Assembly: GCA_949283375.1 (NCBI GenBank)
Contig: CASDSM010000010.1
Location: 1 to 34,885, forward strand
Origin: an uncultured Eubacteriales bacterium
Lineage (GTDB): Bacteria > Bacillota > Clostridia > Oscillospirales > Oscillospiraceae
DNA length: 34,885 nt
Direction: 5' to 3'
Part shown: positions 23,302 through 31,602 of the stretch, in pieces
Layout: every line of letters starts with the position of its first letter
Position numbering within the stretch: the first letter of the stretch is position 1
Notes under the pieces: model-generated
The model's input: the letters and a program-made list of their open reading frames with translations, nothing else
The model's database searches: none
What the model was told of the DNA's origin: nothing
Position numbers and translations under genes: made by a program

Positions 23302-24564
23302 TCAGTTATAGAGCGGCTGGCTCTCCTCGTCGACGACGTACTGGTTGATCACATCCTGCTGCTGGCTCTGGATGCTCTGCCGGAGCGCCTCGAGGTCCTC
23401 CGCCGTCTCCAGCCCCATGGCGTTGATCTCCTCGCGGCGGTTGCTGTCCTGCTGCTTCACCTGCCGCGACTGCATCTCCTGCATCTCCACCAGGCTGGCC
23501 TGTGCCTGCTGCATCGCCACATCTCTGGCCTTCACCCAGCCTTCGCCGTCGAAGACCTGACTGATACGGCCCTCCATCTCATCGTAACTGGTGAGCATTT
23601 CTCTGAGCTCGACATCCTTCTTGGCCAGATCCTGGAAGAGGTTGTCCAGTGCCTCATTATAGCGGTTCATCTGGTTGGGATTCTCCGGGATGGGCAACTC
23701 TGCCAGCTTGGCAGAGAGAATGTCCACCGCGTTCTTGCAGGAGAGCACCTTGAGTTCCGCCGCCTGATGCATGGCGCCCTTCAGCTCGCTGGTGACCTTT
23801 CTCGCCCGCTGCTGGATCATGCTCCGGTGCATCGTGCGCTCCTGTTCGTTCATGCTGAGCGTATCATCCAGTTCTCCATTGAGCATCGCGTTATAGATCC
23901 TGCGCGTCTCCGCGTCGGACTGGATCGCATCATAGAGATTCTGGACCTCCGTGTCATACTGCTGCTGCGTCTTGTCAAACTCCGCCTGGAGCGCCTTGGC
24001 ATTGCGCTCGGCCTTGTCAGCGGTGGTCGCATAGTCCACCAGGGTGATCCACTCGTCGAGGTACTGGGTGCTGAGTTGGACAAACTGCTCGATCAGCTCG
24101 GGCTGGTCTGACGGGATATGGCTGCGGATATCCAGGATGCCGCGGGCCAGGGCGACCTTGGCGGCATAGGCGGTGTTCAGATGCCCGTCCTTGATCGCGC
24201 CGTTGTAGCGATGGGCCAGGATCACCAGCTTCTCATCGATCGGGCGGATGTCCGCCTCGATCGTCAGCGGATTCTTGCGCAGCGCCTGCGCAAGGCCGCG
24301 GGCGCACTGCTCCAGGTCGCCGTAGCGCTGATTCGGATTGCTCTTATGCTCCAGCGTCTTGGCCGGCAGCGGACTGTGGATAAAGTCGATCCCCTCCAGA
24401 ATGGTCTGGATCGTGTGTTCGTTCTCCGCCAGCTTGTTCGTGACCCGTGCGGCGGCTTCTGCCGCCTCCTTCTCCTTGCGCTCCTTTCGGGAAAAGAACC
24501 ATTCGCTGATCGGGTTGGACGATGCTGCTTTGGCTTTCTGGTTCCCCACTACCGGTCTTGGCAT
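23302..24564 (-). CDS. Helical protein, paralogue C of a tandem triplet
   Basis: A 420-residue, nearly all-helical protein. A basic amphipathic N-terminus (NPISEWFFSRKERKEKEAAE) precedes a shared core that includes LEGIDFIHSPLPAKTLEHK, RPIDEKLVILAHRYNGAIKDG and TQYLDEWITLVDYATTADKAERNA. The core is close to the next upstream gene (24682-25806) and more distantly to 25882-26850. A Gln-rich C-terminal extension of about 45 residues ends VVDEESQPLYN and is absent from the 374-residue copy. No known domain is recognised. The WFxxRK helix could bind membrane. AAAGGATGAGA precedes the ATG, the same leader as its sister. Confidence 0.75.
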   Translation of the reverse strand: MPRPVVGNQKAKAASSNPISEWFFSRKERKEKEAAEAAARVTNKLAENEHTIQTILEGIDFIHSPLPAKTLEHKSNPNQRYGDLEQCARGLAQALRKNPLTIEADIRPIDEKLVILAHRYNGAIKDGHLNTAYAAKVALARGILDIRSHIPSDQPELIEQFVQLSTQYLDEWITLVDYATTADKAERNAKALQAEFDKTQQQYDTEVQNLYDAIQSDAETRRIYNAMLNGELDDTLSMNEQERTMHRSMIQQRARKVTSELKGAMHQAAELKVLSCKNAVDILSAKLAELPIPENPNQMNRYNEALDNLFQDLAKKDVELREMLTSYDEMEGRISQVFDGEGWVKARDVAMQQAQASLVEMQEMQSRQVKQQDSNRREEINAMGLETAEDLEALRQSIQSQQQDVINQYVVDEESQPLYN

Positions 24565-24681
24565 ATTGTCTCATCCTTTCTGATTTCTCATCGGTTTCTC
24601 AACATTCTATCGGAACATCCTGCGGCTGCGCCCCGCGCTCTCTTTCGCCGCATATGCGTGTCCGTGATCTGAGGGCGGCGC

Positions 24682-25806
24682 TCAGCGGGAGCCGCCTGCG
24701 GCGATCTCCGTCTGCCTGGCCAGCCACTTCTGCATCTCTTCCAGGGCGGCCTGCGCCTGCTGGCTCTCCACTTTCTGGACTTTCACCCAGCCTTCGCCGT
24801 CGAAGACCTGACAGGTGTGCCACTCTATCTCATCGCAACTGGCAAGCATTTCCCTGAGCTCGACATCCTTCTTGGCCAGATCGCGGGAGAGGTTGTCCAG
24901 CGCCTCCTGAAAGCGGTCCATCTGGCTGGAATTCTCCGGGATGGGCAGCCTTGCCAGCTTGTCAGAGAAGATGTCCACCGCGTTCTTGCAGGAGAGCTCC
25001 TTGAGTTCCGTCACCTGATGCATGGCGCTCTTCAGCTCGCAGGTGACCTTTTTCGCCCGCTGCCGGAGCATGGCCCGGTGCATCGCGCGCTCCTGATCGT
25101 TCATACACTGCGCATCCTTCAGCTCGCCATTGAGGATCGCAGTCAGGATTTTGCGCTTCTCCGGGTCGGACAGGCTCTCGTCATAGAGAGCCTGGACCTC
25201 CGCGTCATACTGCCGCTGCGTCTTGTCAAACTCCGCCTTGAGCGCCCTGGCATTGCGCTCGGCCTTGTCAGCGGTGGCCGCATAGTCCACCAGGGTGATC
25301 CACTCGTCGAGGTACTGGGTGTTGAGTTGGACAAACCGCTCGATCAGCTCGGGCTGGTCCGTTGGGATGTGGGCGCGGATATCCAGGATGCCGCGGGTCA
25401 GACCGGCCTTGGCGGCATAGGCCGCATTCAGATATCCGTCCTTGACCGCATCGCTGTAGCGCTGGGCCAGAATGATCAGCTTCTCATCGATCGGGCGGAC
25501 ATCTACATTCGCCGTCAGCGGATGCTTACGCAGGAACTGCGCCAGGCCGCGGGCGACCTGCTCCAGGTCGCCGTAGCGCTGAGCCGGATTGCTCTTGTGC
25601 TCCAGCTCCTTGACCGGCAGCCGACTGTGGATAAAGTCGATCCCCTCCAGAATGGTCTGGGGCGTGCGCTCGTTCTCCGCAGGATCGTTTGTGACCGGCA
25701 CGGTCGATTTTTCTGACTCCCGCCTCCGCTTTCGTTCCATAAACCATCTTGAGATTGGGTCGGACGATGCTTTTGCGTCATCTCGGCATATGAACGGCCT
25801 GGGCAT
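24682..25806 (-). CDS. Helical protein, paralogue B of a tandem triplet
   Basis: A 374-residue protein, very similar to the 420-residue neighbour in sequence and, in long stretches, in DNA. It starts MPRPFICRDDAKASSDPISRWFMERKRRRESEK and shares ENERTPQTILEGIDFIHSRLPVKELEHKSNP and the LDEWITLVDYAATADKAERNAR block. It ends at LARQTEIAAGGSR, without the tail of the 420-residue copy. The sequence around the stop (CGCTGAGCGCCGCC) repeats at the stop of the upstream paralogue, so the duplication included flanks. Function unknown; likely recent copy for specialisation. Confidence 0.75.
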   Translation of the reverse strand: MPRPFICRDDAKASSDPISRWFMERKRRRESEKSTVPVTNDPAENERTPQTILEGIDFIHSRLPVKELEHKSNPAQRYGDLEQVARGLAQFLRKHPLTANVDVRPIDEKLIILAQRYSDAVKDGYLNAAYAAKAGLTRGILDIRAHIPTDQPELIERFVQLNTQYLDEWITLVDYAATADKAERNARALKAEFDKTQRQYDAEVQALYDESLSDPEKRKILTAILNGELKDAQCMNDQERAMHRAMLRQRAKKVTCELKSAMHQVTELKELSCKNAVDIFSDKLARLPIPENSSQMDRFQEALDNLSRDLAKKDVELREMLASCDEIEWHTCQVFDGEGWVKVQKVESQQAQAALEEMQKWLARQTEIAAGGSR

Positions 25807-25881
25807 GTGATCGCATCCTTTCTGAATGGGGCATGGTCTTGTGCTCTCTTCCGCTGTCTGCGGTCTGGAGGGCGGCGGCGC

Positions 25882-26850
25882 TCAGCGGAAGTCTGCAAAC
25901 AGTTCGGAGGCCAGTTCGCTGGGCGTCATATCTTCCACGCGCTTCAGCTCCGCTTGCAGAAGCTCTTCGCCGCTGTCTGCCGCCGGGCCGACGGTCAGGA
26001 GGGGCAATTCGCTCAGATGGTTTGCAAGAATGTCCAACTCTTTTTTATATCTGAGCGCCTGGTCTTCCACCTCCTGGCACATGGCCGCTTTCATCTCGAT
26101 CGCCGTCTCCCGCTCGCGTTGGGACGACACTCTCTGAAACAGGCTGCGCTCCGGATCGGTCATCTCAGACGGATCGTTCAGCTCTCCTTTGCGCATCGCG
26201 TCATAGATTCTGCGCTTCTCCGGGTCAGACTCGATCTCCTCCCGGAGCGCCTGTCCCTCCTCATCATACTGCTGCTTCAGGCTGTTGTGCGCCTCTTTGA
26301 TCGCCTGGGCGTTGCGCTCCACCTGGTCGGTGGCGGTCGCGTAGTCCACCAGGGTGATCCACTCGTCGAGGTACTGGGTGTTGAGGTCAACAAACTGCTC
26401 GAGCCGCTCGGGCTCACCCGCCGGGACGCGGTTGCGGATCTCCAGGATACCGCGGGCCAGGGCGGCCTTGGCGGCACGGGCGGCGTTCAGATTCCCGTCC
26501 CTGATCGCGTCTCTGTAGCGATAGGCCAGGATGGTCAGCTTCTCGTCTATCGGGAGAAGATCCACCTCCAACGGCGGGGCATTCTGCCCAATCTTCTGCA
26601 CCAGGTCGTGCGCCGTGCGCTCAAAGCCGCCTTCCGCCAACGCCCCGGCCGGCAGCGGGCTGGAGTCAAAGTCGATGCTCTCCAGAATGCTCCGGAGCTC
26701 GGCTTCCCGTCTTCTCAGTGCGTTCTCCTGCTCCTGCCGCCTCTGGCGCTCTTCCGCCTCCCGCTTTGCCCTGCGCCCGACAAGCCATTGCTTCACCGGA
26801 TTGTGCAGCTGCGTGTTTCCGACGGTCAGCCTGATCTTTGGCCGCCCCAT
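25882..26850 (-). CDS. Helical protein, paralogue A of a tandem triplet, with AAA-shared C-terminal motif
   Basis: A 322-residue protein and the most diverged of the three. Its basic start (NPVKQWLVGRRAKREAEERQ) and core (SIDFDSSPLPAGAL, LPIDEKLTILAYRYRDAIRDG, TQYLDEWITLVDYATATDQVERNA) match the others. The C-terminus KRVEDMTPSELASELFADF closely matches the end of the AAA-like protein at 19884-21014 (KRIEQMKPSDLLRDLFAEQ), so both may dock on the same partner or on each other. AGAGGAGATGAG precedes the ATG. No recognised domain. Confidence 0.75.
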   Translation of the reverse strand: MGRPKIRLTVGNTQLHNPVKQWLVGRRAKREAEERQRRQEQENALRRREAELRSILESIDFDSSPLPAGALAEGGFERTAHDLVQKIGQNAPPLEVDLLPIDEKLTILAYRYRDAIRDGNLNAARAAKAALARGILEIRNRVPAGEPERLEQFVDLNTQYLDEWITLVDYATATDQVERNAQAIKEAHNSLKQQYDEEGQALREEIESDPEKRRIYDAMRKGELNDPSEMTDPERSLFQRVSSQRERETAIEMKAAMCQEVEDQALRYKKELDILANHLSELPLLTVGPAADSGEELLQAELKRVEDMTPSELASELFADFR

Positions 26851-26909
26851 ACCGGCTCATCTCCTCTCATCTCACCGCACCCGGCGCCGCAGGATGTGCG
26901 ATGCTGTTG

Positions 26910-28526
26910 TCAATATGTTGGATTGAATTCGTATGCAATGTCGCTGATATTGATGTCCTCCGGCGGCTTGTGGTCATAGATACCTCCCGGCAGATCAACC
27001 GGGACGGGGCTGTCACTCACCTGCTCGAGGCTGTTCTTCAGCCGTTCGCTCAGTTCGGTCATCTCCTTGGCGGAGGTGTTGAGGTCGAGCTGGAGGATGG
27101 TGCCCGTCACGAGCCCCTCGATCTGCTCCAGCCGCCTTTGCGCCGCGTCCGCCAGGTCCTTCGCCTTCTGGTACTGCATGAACACGATATCCTTTGCAGC
27201 GGTGTTATGGACGGCGAGTCCCTGTCCGGTGGAGTAGGTCCGCAGGCGCCGGTCAGCTTTGAAATATGCCTCAGAGCTCTCGATCATCACGCTCAGGCTC
27301 TTATTGAGCCCCCGAACGCTCTCCTCCTCCTCGCTCGCGCGGGGCGCCTGCAGGCGCTGGGCACAGAAGCGGATGGCACGGAGGATGCGCCGGTAAGTGG
27401 CGTAGTCCTCGTTGCTGAGCGCCATGTCGAGCTGATTGCGAAACTTCTCCATATCCTCGCTGATCCCGGGATTGTCGGTGCGGTTGCGCGGCGCGAGGAG
27501 GATCTGCTGGATCTCCAGCGCAAGCTGGAAGGCGCTCTCGCCCTGGACGCCGCGGTCCACCTTCTGCGGGGGCCAGAGACTCGCGCAGCGTCCGGCAGCG
27601 CTGTTGGCCACCCGCAGGGGGAAGACGGCGCGCGCCGCGAGGTCGCAGTACCGGCACTCCAGCCGCTCCAGATAGGCCCGCAGGCCGCCCTGCCGCTCGG
27701 CCTCCGCCGCCGCGTCCTCCAGTCTCCTCCAGACCGTCCGGTCCTTCAGAGACTTGTAGAGCTCGGCATATCTGGGATACTCGTTGCAGACGCGCTCGCC
27801 GAAGAGCGGCCGCTTCCGCTGCAGCCAGGCGTTGATGAGGTACTGCTCGAGATATTGCGCCATATGATCGAGTTCGGCCTCTCCTGCCTGGAGATTCTCG
27901 CTGTCCATCATCACATGCAGCAGCAGCGCCCGGAGCCGCTTGGCGGTGTACCGGTTCAGATAGACCACGCTGGAGGGCTTGCCCGCGGCGAGGGCGCCAT
28001 AGAGCGGGCAGAGGCTGCCCGCGCGCAGGTTGCAGATGGTGTTCTCGCCCAGGTAGCTGAACACGCTGCTGCGCAGCAGCAGCTCGCGCGTCTTCTCCAC
28101 CTCGGCGGGCGCGGTGAGCACCAGGATGCCGGTGCGGTTGCCCATTCTGGCCAGTTTCTGCAAAATGCCGTTCCACCCGTCTCTGCCCGTCACCGTGCAG
28201 AACGTGTCCAGCTGGCAGACCAAGGCCGCGCGCCGGTTGCTTTTCTCCTCCAGCCGCTCGAGCATCCAGTCCCCGAACTTCTCCGTCTCCGTGCGGAATA
28301 AGCTCCAGCCCGGCTCATACGCGCTCGACTGTCTGTCTCCGTAGGTCCTGATCTGGAAGATGCCCTTGCCGTTGTCCGCGTACAGGTAATAGACCGCCTG
28401 ATAGCCGCTCTCATGCAGCTTCAGCCAGAGATACTGGTTCAGGTCCAGCTTGAGCAGGTCCTCCCCGTAGTAGAGGTCGTCGCTGTTGGCAAAGACCAGA
28501 TGCAGCAGATCTTTTGAATTGAACAT
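26910..28526 (-). CDS. Large protein with P-loop-less ATPase-like N-terminus and helical C-terminus
   Basis: A 538-residue protein. The first ~190 residues alternate hydrophobic strands and loops (MFNSKDLLHLVFANSDDLYY, YQAVYYLYADNGKGIFQIRTYGD, RTGILVLTAPAEVEKTREL) like a nucleoside-triphosphatase fold, but no GxxxxGK[ST] is present. Residues 200-400 are mixed, and 400-500 helical. The C-terminal tail SDSPVPVDLPGGIYDHKPPE, then DINISDIAYEF, is acidic and proline-bearing; its YDHKPPEDI recalls the end of the 248-residue protein (YSDVHPPEI). GGGGGGAGAG precedes the ATG. I do not recognise a family; a scaffold or inactive ATPase is a reasonable guess. Confidence 0.7.
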   Translation of the reverse strand: MFNSKDLLHLVFANSDDLYYGEDLLKLDLNQYLWLKLHESGYQAVYYLYADNGKGIFQIRTYGDRQSSAYEPGWSLFRTETEKFGDWMLERLEEKSNRRAALVCQLDTFCTVTGRDGWNGILQKLARMGNRTGILVLTAPAEVEKTRELLLRSSVFSYLGENTICNLRAGSLCPLYGALAAGKPSSVVYLNRYTAKRLRALLLHVMMDSENLQAGEAELDHMAQYLEQYLINAWLQRKRPLFGERVCNEYPRYAELYKSLKDRTVWRRLEDAAAEAERQGGLRAYLERLECRYCDLAARAVFPLRVANSAAGRCASLWPPQKVDRGVQGESAFQLALEIQQILLAPRNRTDNPGISEDMEKFRNQLDMALSNEDYATYRRILRAIRFCAQRLQAPRASEEEESVRGLNKSLSVMIESSEAYFKADRRLRTYSTGQGLAVHNTAAKDIVFMQYQKAKDLADAAQRRLEQIEGLVTGTILQLDLNTSAKEMTELSERLKNSLEQVSDSPVPVDLPGGIYDHKPPEDINISDIAYEFNPTY

Positions 28527-28556
28527 GCTCTCCCCCCTTCCACCGGCTGCCCCGTA

Positions 28557-29048
28557 TCAGGCAAACAGCGGCAGCTTCTCCGACTCCGTCCGGCCGCTCT
28601 CGTTGCGCAGCAGCAGGCGGAGGTTCATCTCTTTGTCCAGCGCGGCCCCGAGTTCCTGCAGCTGCGCCTCCTGGCGGTTGGGCAGGGAGACCTTCCGCAC
28701 CGCCTCCCGTCCCTCCGTCTCCACGGAGAGCTCCACCTCGAGCGCCGGGACCTCGGGGATCCGGGCAAAGCGCTCGTCGATCCAGCACTCCTTGCCGAAG
28801 AGGTCGCTCCCGCTGCCGATGGCGACGGTCTCCTTCCGGTCCACCGCCAGCGTGCCGTTCTCGTCCTTCCAGCGGTAGGTCACGATCCCGACGTGGACGC
28901 CGGCGAGGAAGCGCTCCCGATAGCTGTCGATGGTCGGCTGCATGGCACGCAGGCCCGCCTCCAGGTCTCCCGGGAAACGGATCACCGGAAAGCGGCAGAC
29001 CGGGCAGGCATTTCCGTCAAATCTCTTTCCACACACGAGGCATTTCAT
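28557..29048 (-). CDS. Small zinc-ribbon protein
   Basis: A 163-residue protein starting MKCLVCGKRFDGNACPVCRFPVIRFPGD: two CxxC pairs 8 residues apart make one zinc ribbon. The remainder is a beta-rich domain (GVHVGIVTYRWKDENGTLAV, VALEVELSVETEGREAVRKV-type strands) ending in a helical tail. Its start ATG follows the TAA of the 850-residue coiled-coil gene without a gap (TAAATG), so the two are coupled. It may anchor that protein, in the manner of other zinc-ribbon adaptors in this array. Family unknown. Confidence 0.75.
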   Translation of the reverse strand: MKCLVCGKRFDGNACPVCRFPVIRFPGDLEAGLRAMQPTIDSYRERFLAGVHVGIVTYRWKDENGTLAVDRKETVAIGSGSDLFGKECWIDERFARIPEVPALEVELSVETEGREAVRKVSLPNRQEAQLQELGAALDKEMNLRLLLRNESGRTESEKLPLFA

Positions 29049-31601
29049 TTAGCGTTCCTCCAATCGGACAGTTCTGGCGCACTCGGCCAGGTCGCGCTTG
29101 AGGGTGTTGATCTGGCTGTTCATCCCCTGCATGACCGACGTGATGCGGTCGAGCATGCGGATGGCCCCGGCGGCATTTTGCGCGCCGAGCGTGTTCTGGA
29201 TGAGGTCCAGCGTCCCCTGAAGGCGGCGGCGGATACCGGAGAGCTGGTCGAGCCGGGCCTGCAGGGCGTTCAGGCGGGCGGAGTAGTCCGCCGCCCCCAC
29301 CGGGGTGAGCTCCGAGAGCAGCCGCTCGAGCTGCTCCTCGCGGCTCAGGAGCTCCTTCTTCTGCTCCTGCAGCTTGGCGCAGGCGCTCTGGCGGTTTGCC
29401 AGCTGCGCCCTTCTCTGCTCCAGCTGCGCCTCCAGCTCCGCGCACTCGGTCTGCACCCGCTCCATCTCCGCGATGGAGGACTCGAGCTGAGACTGATAGC
29501 GCGCGTGCTTTTCCAGGTCGGTCTGACTTCTGAGCTCGTCGAGCTGATCTCTCAGCGCGCGCAGCTTCTGATCTCTGGCCTCGTATTCCGCCGTCAGGGC
29601 GTTATACTCCTTCTGCGCGTCCTCCACCTGTCCGGAGAGGGTGCGCATCTCCTGCTGGCGGACCTCATAGTCCTGTGCCAGCTGCTCCTCCTGCGCGTGC
29701 AGGACGCGCAGGCGCTCCTCGCAGTCCGTCACGTTCTGCTGCGTGTCCTCCACGCGGCGGCGCTGGACGGGGATCTGCTTCTGCTCCAGCTCGGAGAGGC
29801 GGTCCTGCTGGCTGCCGAGCAGGTCGGTGAGCTGCTGCAGCTCGGCGTCGAGCTGGGCGATGCGCGCCAGGCGCGCCTCGCTGCTCCCGCGCAGGCTGTC
29901 CCGGTCCGTCTCCTTGGCCTGGAGGATCTTCTGCTCCTCCGGCTCCTTCTCCCGGAGCGCGGCGATCTCGTTGACGAGAGCGTTGCGCTTGAGCCGGAGT
30001 GCGTCCAGCCCCGCCTGGAGGAGCGCCCTCTGGTCCTCCAGACCCTTGCGCTCGTGCTCGAGCGCCTCGATGCTCTGGCGCAGCGGGAGAAGCTCCTGCG
30101 CCGTATAGTCTCCGATCTCCTTTTGCAGGCGGTGCTCCTCGGCGCGCCGCTCTCCGCTGAGCACGGTGAGGCCGTGAAGCTGTCCGTTCAGCTCGCAGAT
30201 AGACTGCTCCGCCTGCCCGATCTCCTGCTGCTGCTGCTCGATCTGGGCGCAGAGCCGGTCCTTTTCCTCCTGCAGTGCGCCGGCGTGCTCCGCCGCCTCG
30301 TTCCGCGCCGCCCGGGCGGCGTCGCGCTCGTCCGTCCGCTGGCGGCAGAGGTCCTGCAGCTGCGCGTGCTGCTCGCCCAGGCGCTTTGCCTCCTGCTCGA
30401 GCGCATCGATCTGCTCGCTGAGCGGGGCGATCTGCCCGGCGACGAAATCGGCGATCTCCTGCTGCAGCTGTCCCTCGTGCATGCGCAGATCCTTCTCCTG
30501 CCCGGCGAGCGCCCCGAGGCTGTGCTTCAGATGGTCGATCTTCTCCTGCAGCGCCTCGCGCTCCGCCTGGCTCTGGGCGATCTGTTCCTGACACCCGGCG
30601 GCCTGCGCGTTGAGCTGGTCAATGTAACGTCTGGCCGCGTCCAGCTGGGCGCTGAGCCCATCGCGCTGCGCCTCTTTGCTCCGGCACTCCTCCTGGAGCT
30701 GCGCGAGGCGGTTCTCCAGCGCCTCCTGCTGCTCCTTCAGCCCGGCGAGCTGGCCGAGCAGCGGGTCGATCTGCCCGGTCTGGAAGCGGCCGAGCTCCGC
30801 GCCGCGCTGCTCACGCTGCGCCTGGAGCGCGCGATGCCGCTCCTGGAGCTTGCGATACTCCTCCGCCAGCGCCGTGAGCTGCTGGTCCTGCGCGGCGATG
30901 GACTGCTCCAGCGCGCGCACAGCCGCTGTCTGGAGCTCCGCCTTGTCCTGCAGGGCGGCCTTCTCCGCCTGGCGCTGACCGGTCTGCCGCTCGAGCTGGT
31001 CCAGCTCCGCGCGCAGCGCATCGCACGCGGCCTGCACCGCCGCGCACTTCTTCTGCGCCTCCTGGCGGTCCCGGTTCAGTCCGGCCTCCTGCTCGCGCAG
31101 GCGGGCGGCCTCGTCCTGGAGCTCTTGCAGCTGCGCGCGCGCCTGCCCGGGGTCAAACTGCCGCAGCTGGTCGAGCTCCCGCTGCATGCCGGCGCATGAT
31201 GCGCTCAGGGCGTCGTATTTCCGCTTGTCCTCCTGCGCCTGAGCGAGCAGGACGTTGAGCTTCTCCATGCGCTGGCGGACCTCACCGAGCCGGTCCGCGT
31301 CGCTCGCCAGCTCGTCGATCTCTTTTTCCATCGCCCGGATCTGCTCGACCGACTGCCGGAGCCGGTCTCTCATGCGGTCCATCTCCGCCCGGTTCATCCG
31401 GTAGACATCGGAGATGGTCCGGCACAGCCAGATCAGCTTGATCGGCAGGCGTTCGTCCCCGATCGGGCACTCGGCCAGCCGGCAGCCGGCCTCCTTCTGG
31501 ACGTCGTTCACCAGTGTCTCCATCATACAGAGGGCCAGATAGATGCTGGGCTTCTCCCTGGAGTTTTGCACGATGGACGCTTTCATCCAATTGAATTCCA
31601 T
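29049..31601 (-). CDS. Giant coiled-coil protein
   Basis: An 850-residue protein. Residues 1-75 form a compact domain (MEFNWMKASIVQNSREKPSI, then ALCMMETLVNDVQKEAGCRL); from about residue 78 to 770 it is an almost continuous coiled coil rich in Gln, Glu, Leu and Ala with heptad-like spacing, and the end (NTLGAQNAAGAIRMLDRITSVMQGMNSQINTLKRDLAECA) is again helical. There is no Walker motif, so it is not an SMC ATPase. The coil could span roughly 100 nm if fully extended, a distance fit for a scaffold or tether. It starts one base after the stop of the Hsp70-like gene and ends directly at the zinc-ribbon gene. Function unknown. Confidence 0.8.
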   Translation of the reverse strand: MEFNWMKASIVQNSREKPSIYLALCMMETLVNDVQKEAGCRLAECPIGDERLPIKLIWLCRTISDVYRMNRAEMDRMRDRLRQSVEQIRAMEKEIDELASDADRLGEVRQRMEKLNVLLAQAQEDKRKYDALSASCAGMQRELDQLRQFDPGQARAQLQELQDEAARLREQEAGLNRDRQEAQKKCAAVQAACDALRAELDQLERQTGQRQAEKAALQDKAELQTAAVRALEQSIAAQDQQLTALAEEYRKLQERHRALQAQREQRGAELGRFQTGQIDPLLGQLAGLKEQQEALENRLAQLQEECRSKEAQRDGLSAQLDAARRYIDQLNAQAAGCQEQIAQSQAEREALQEKIDHLKHSLGALAGQEKDLRMHEGQLQQEIADFVAGQIAPLSEQIDALEQEAKRLGEQHAQLQDLCRQRTDERDAARAARNEAAEHAGALQEEKDRLCAQIEQQQQEIGQAEQSICELNGQLHGLTVLSGERRAEEHRLQKEIGDYTAQELLPLRQSIEALEHERKGLEDQRALLQAGLDALRLKRNALVNEIAALREKEPEEQKILQAKETDRDSLRGSSEARLARIAQLDAELQQLTDLLGSQQDRLSELEQKQIPVQRRRVEDTQQNVTDCEERLRVLHAQEEQLAQDYEVRQQEMRTLSGQVEDAQKEYNALTAEYEARDQKLRALRDQLDELRSQTDLEKHARYQSQLESSIAEMERVQTECAELEAQLEQRRAQLANRQSACAKLQEQKKELLSREEQLERLLSELTPVGAADYSARLNALQARLDQLSGIRRRLQGTLDLIQNTLGAQNAAGAIRMLDRITSVMQGMNSQINTLKRDLAECARTVRLEER

Positions 31602-31602
31602 A

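Noticed and set aside
28893-31199. Plus-strand 768-codon open frame opposite the coiled-coil gene
   Set aside because: Leu/Arg/Gln-biased antisense of a Gln/Glu-rich coiled coil; no start signal or domain.
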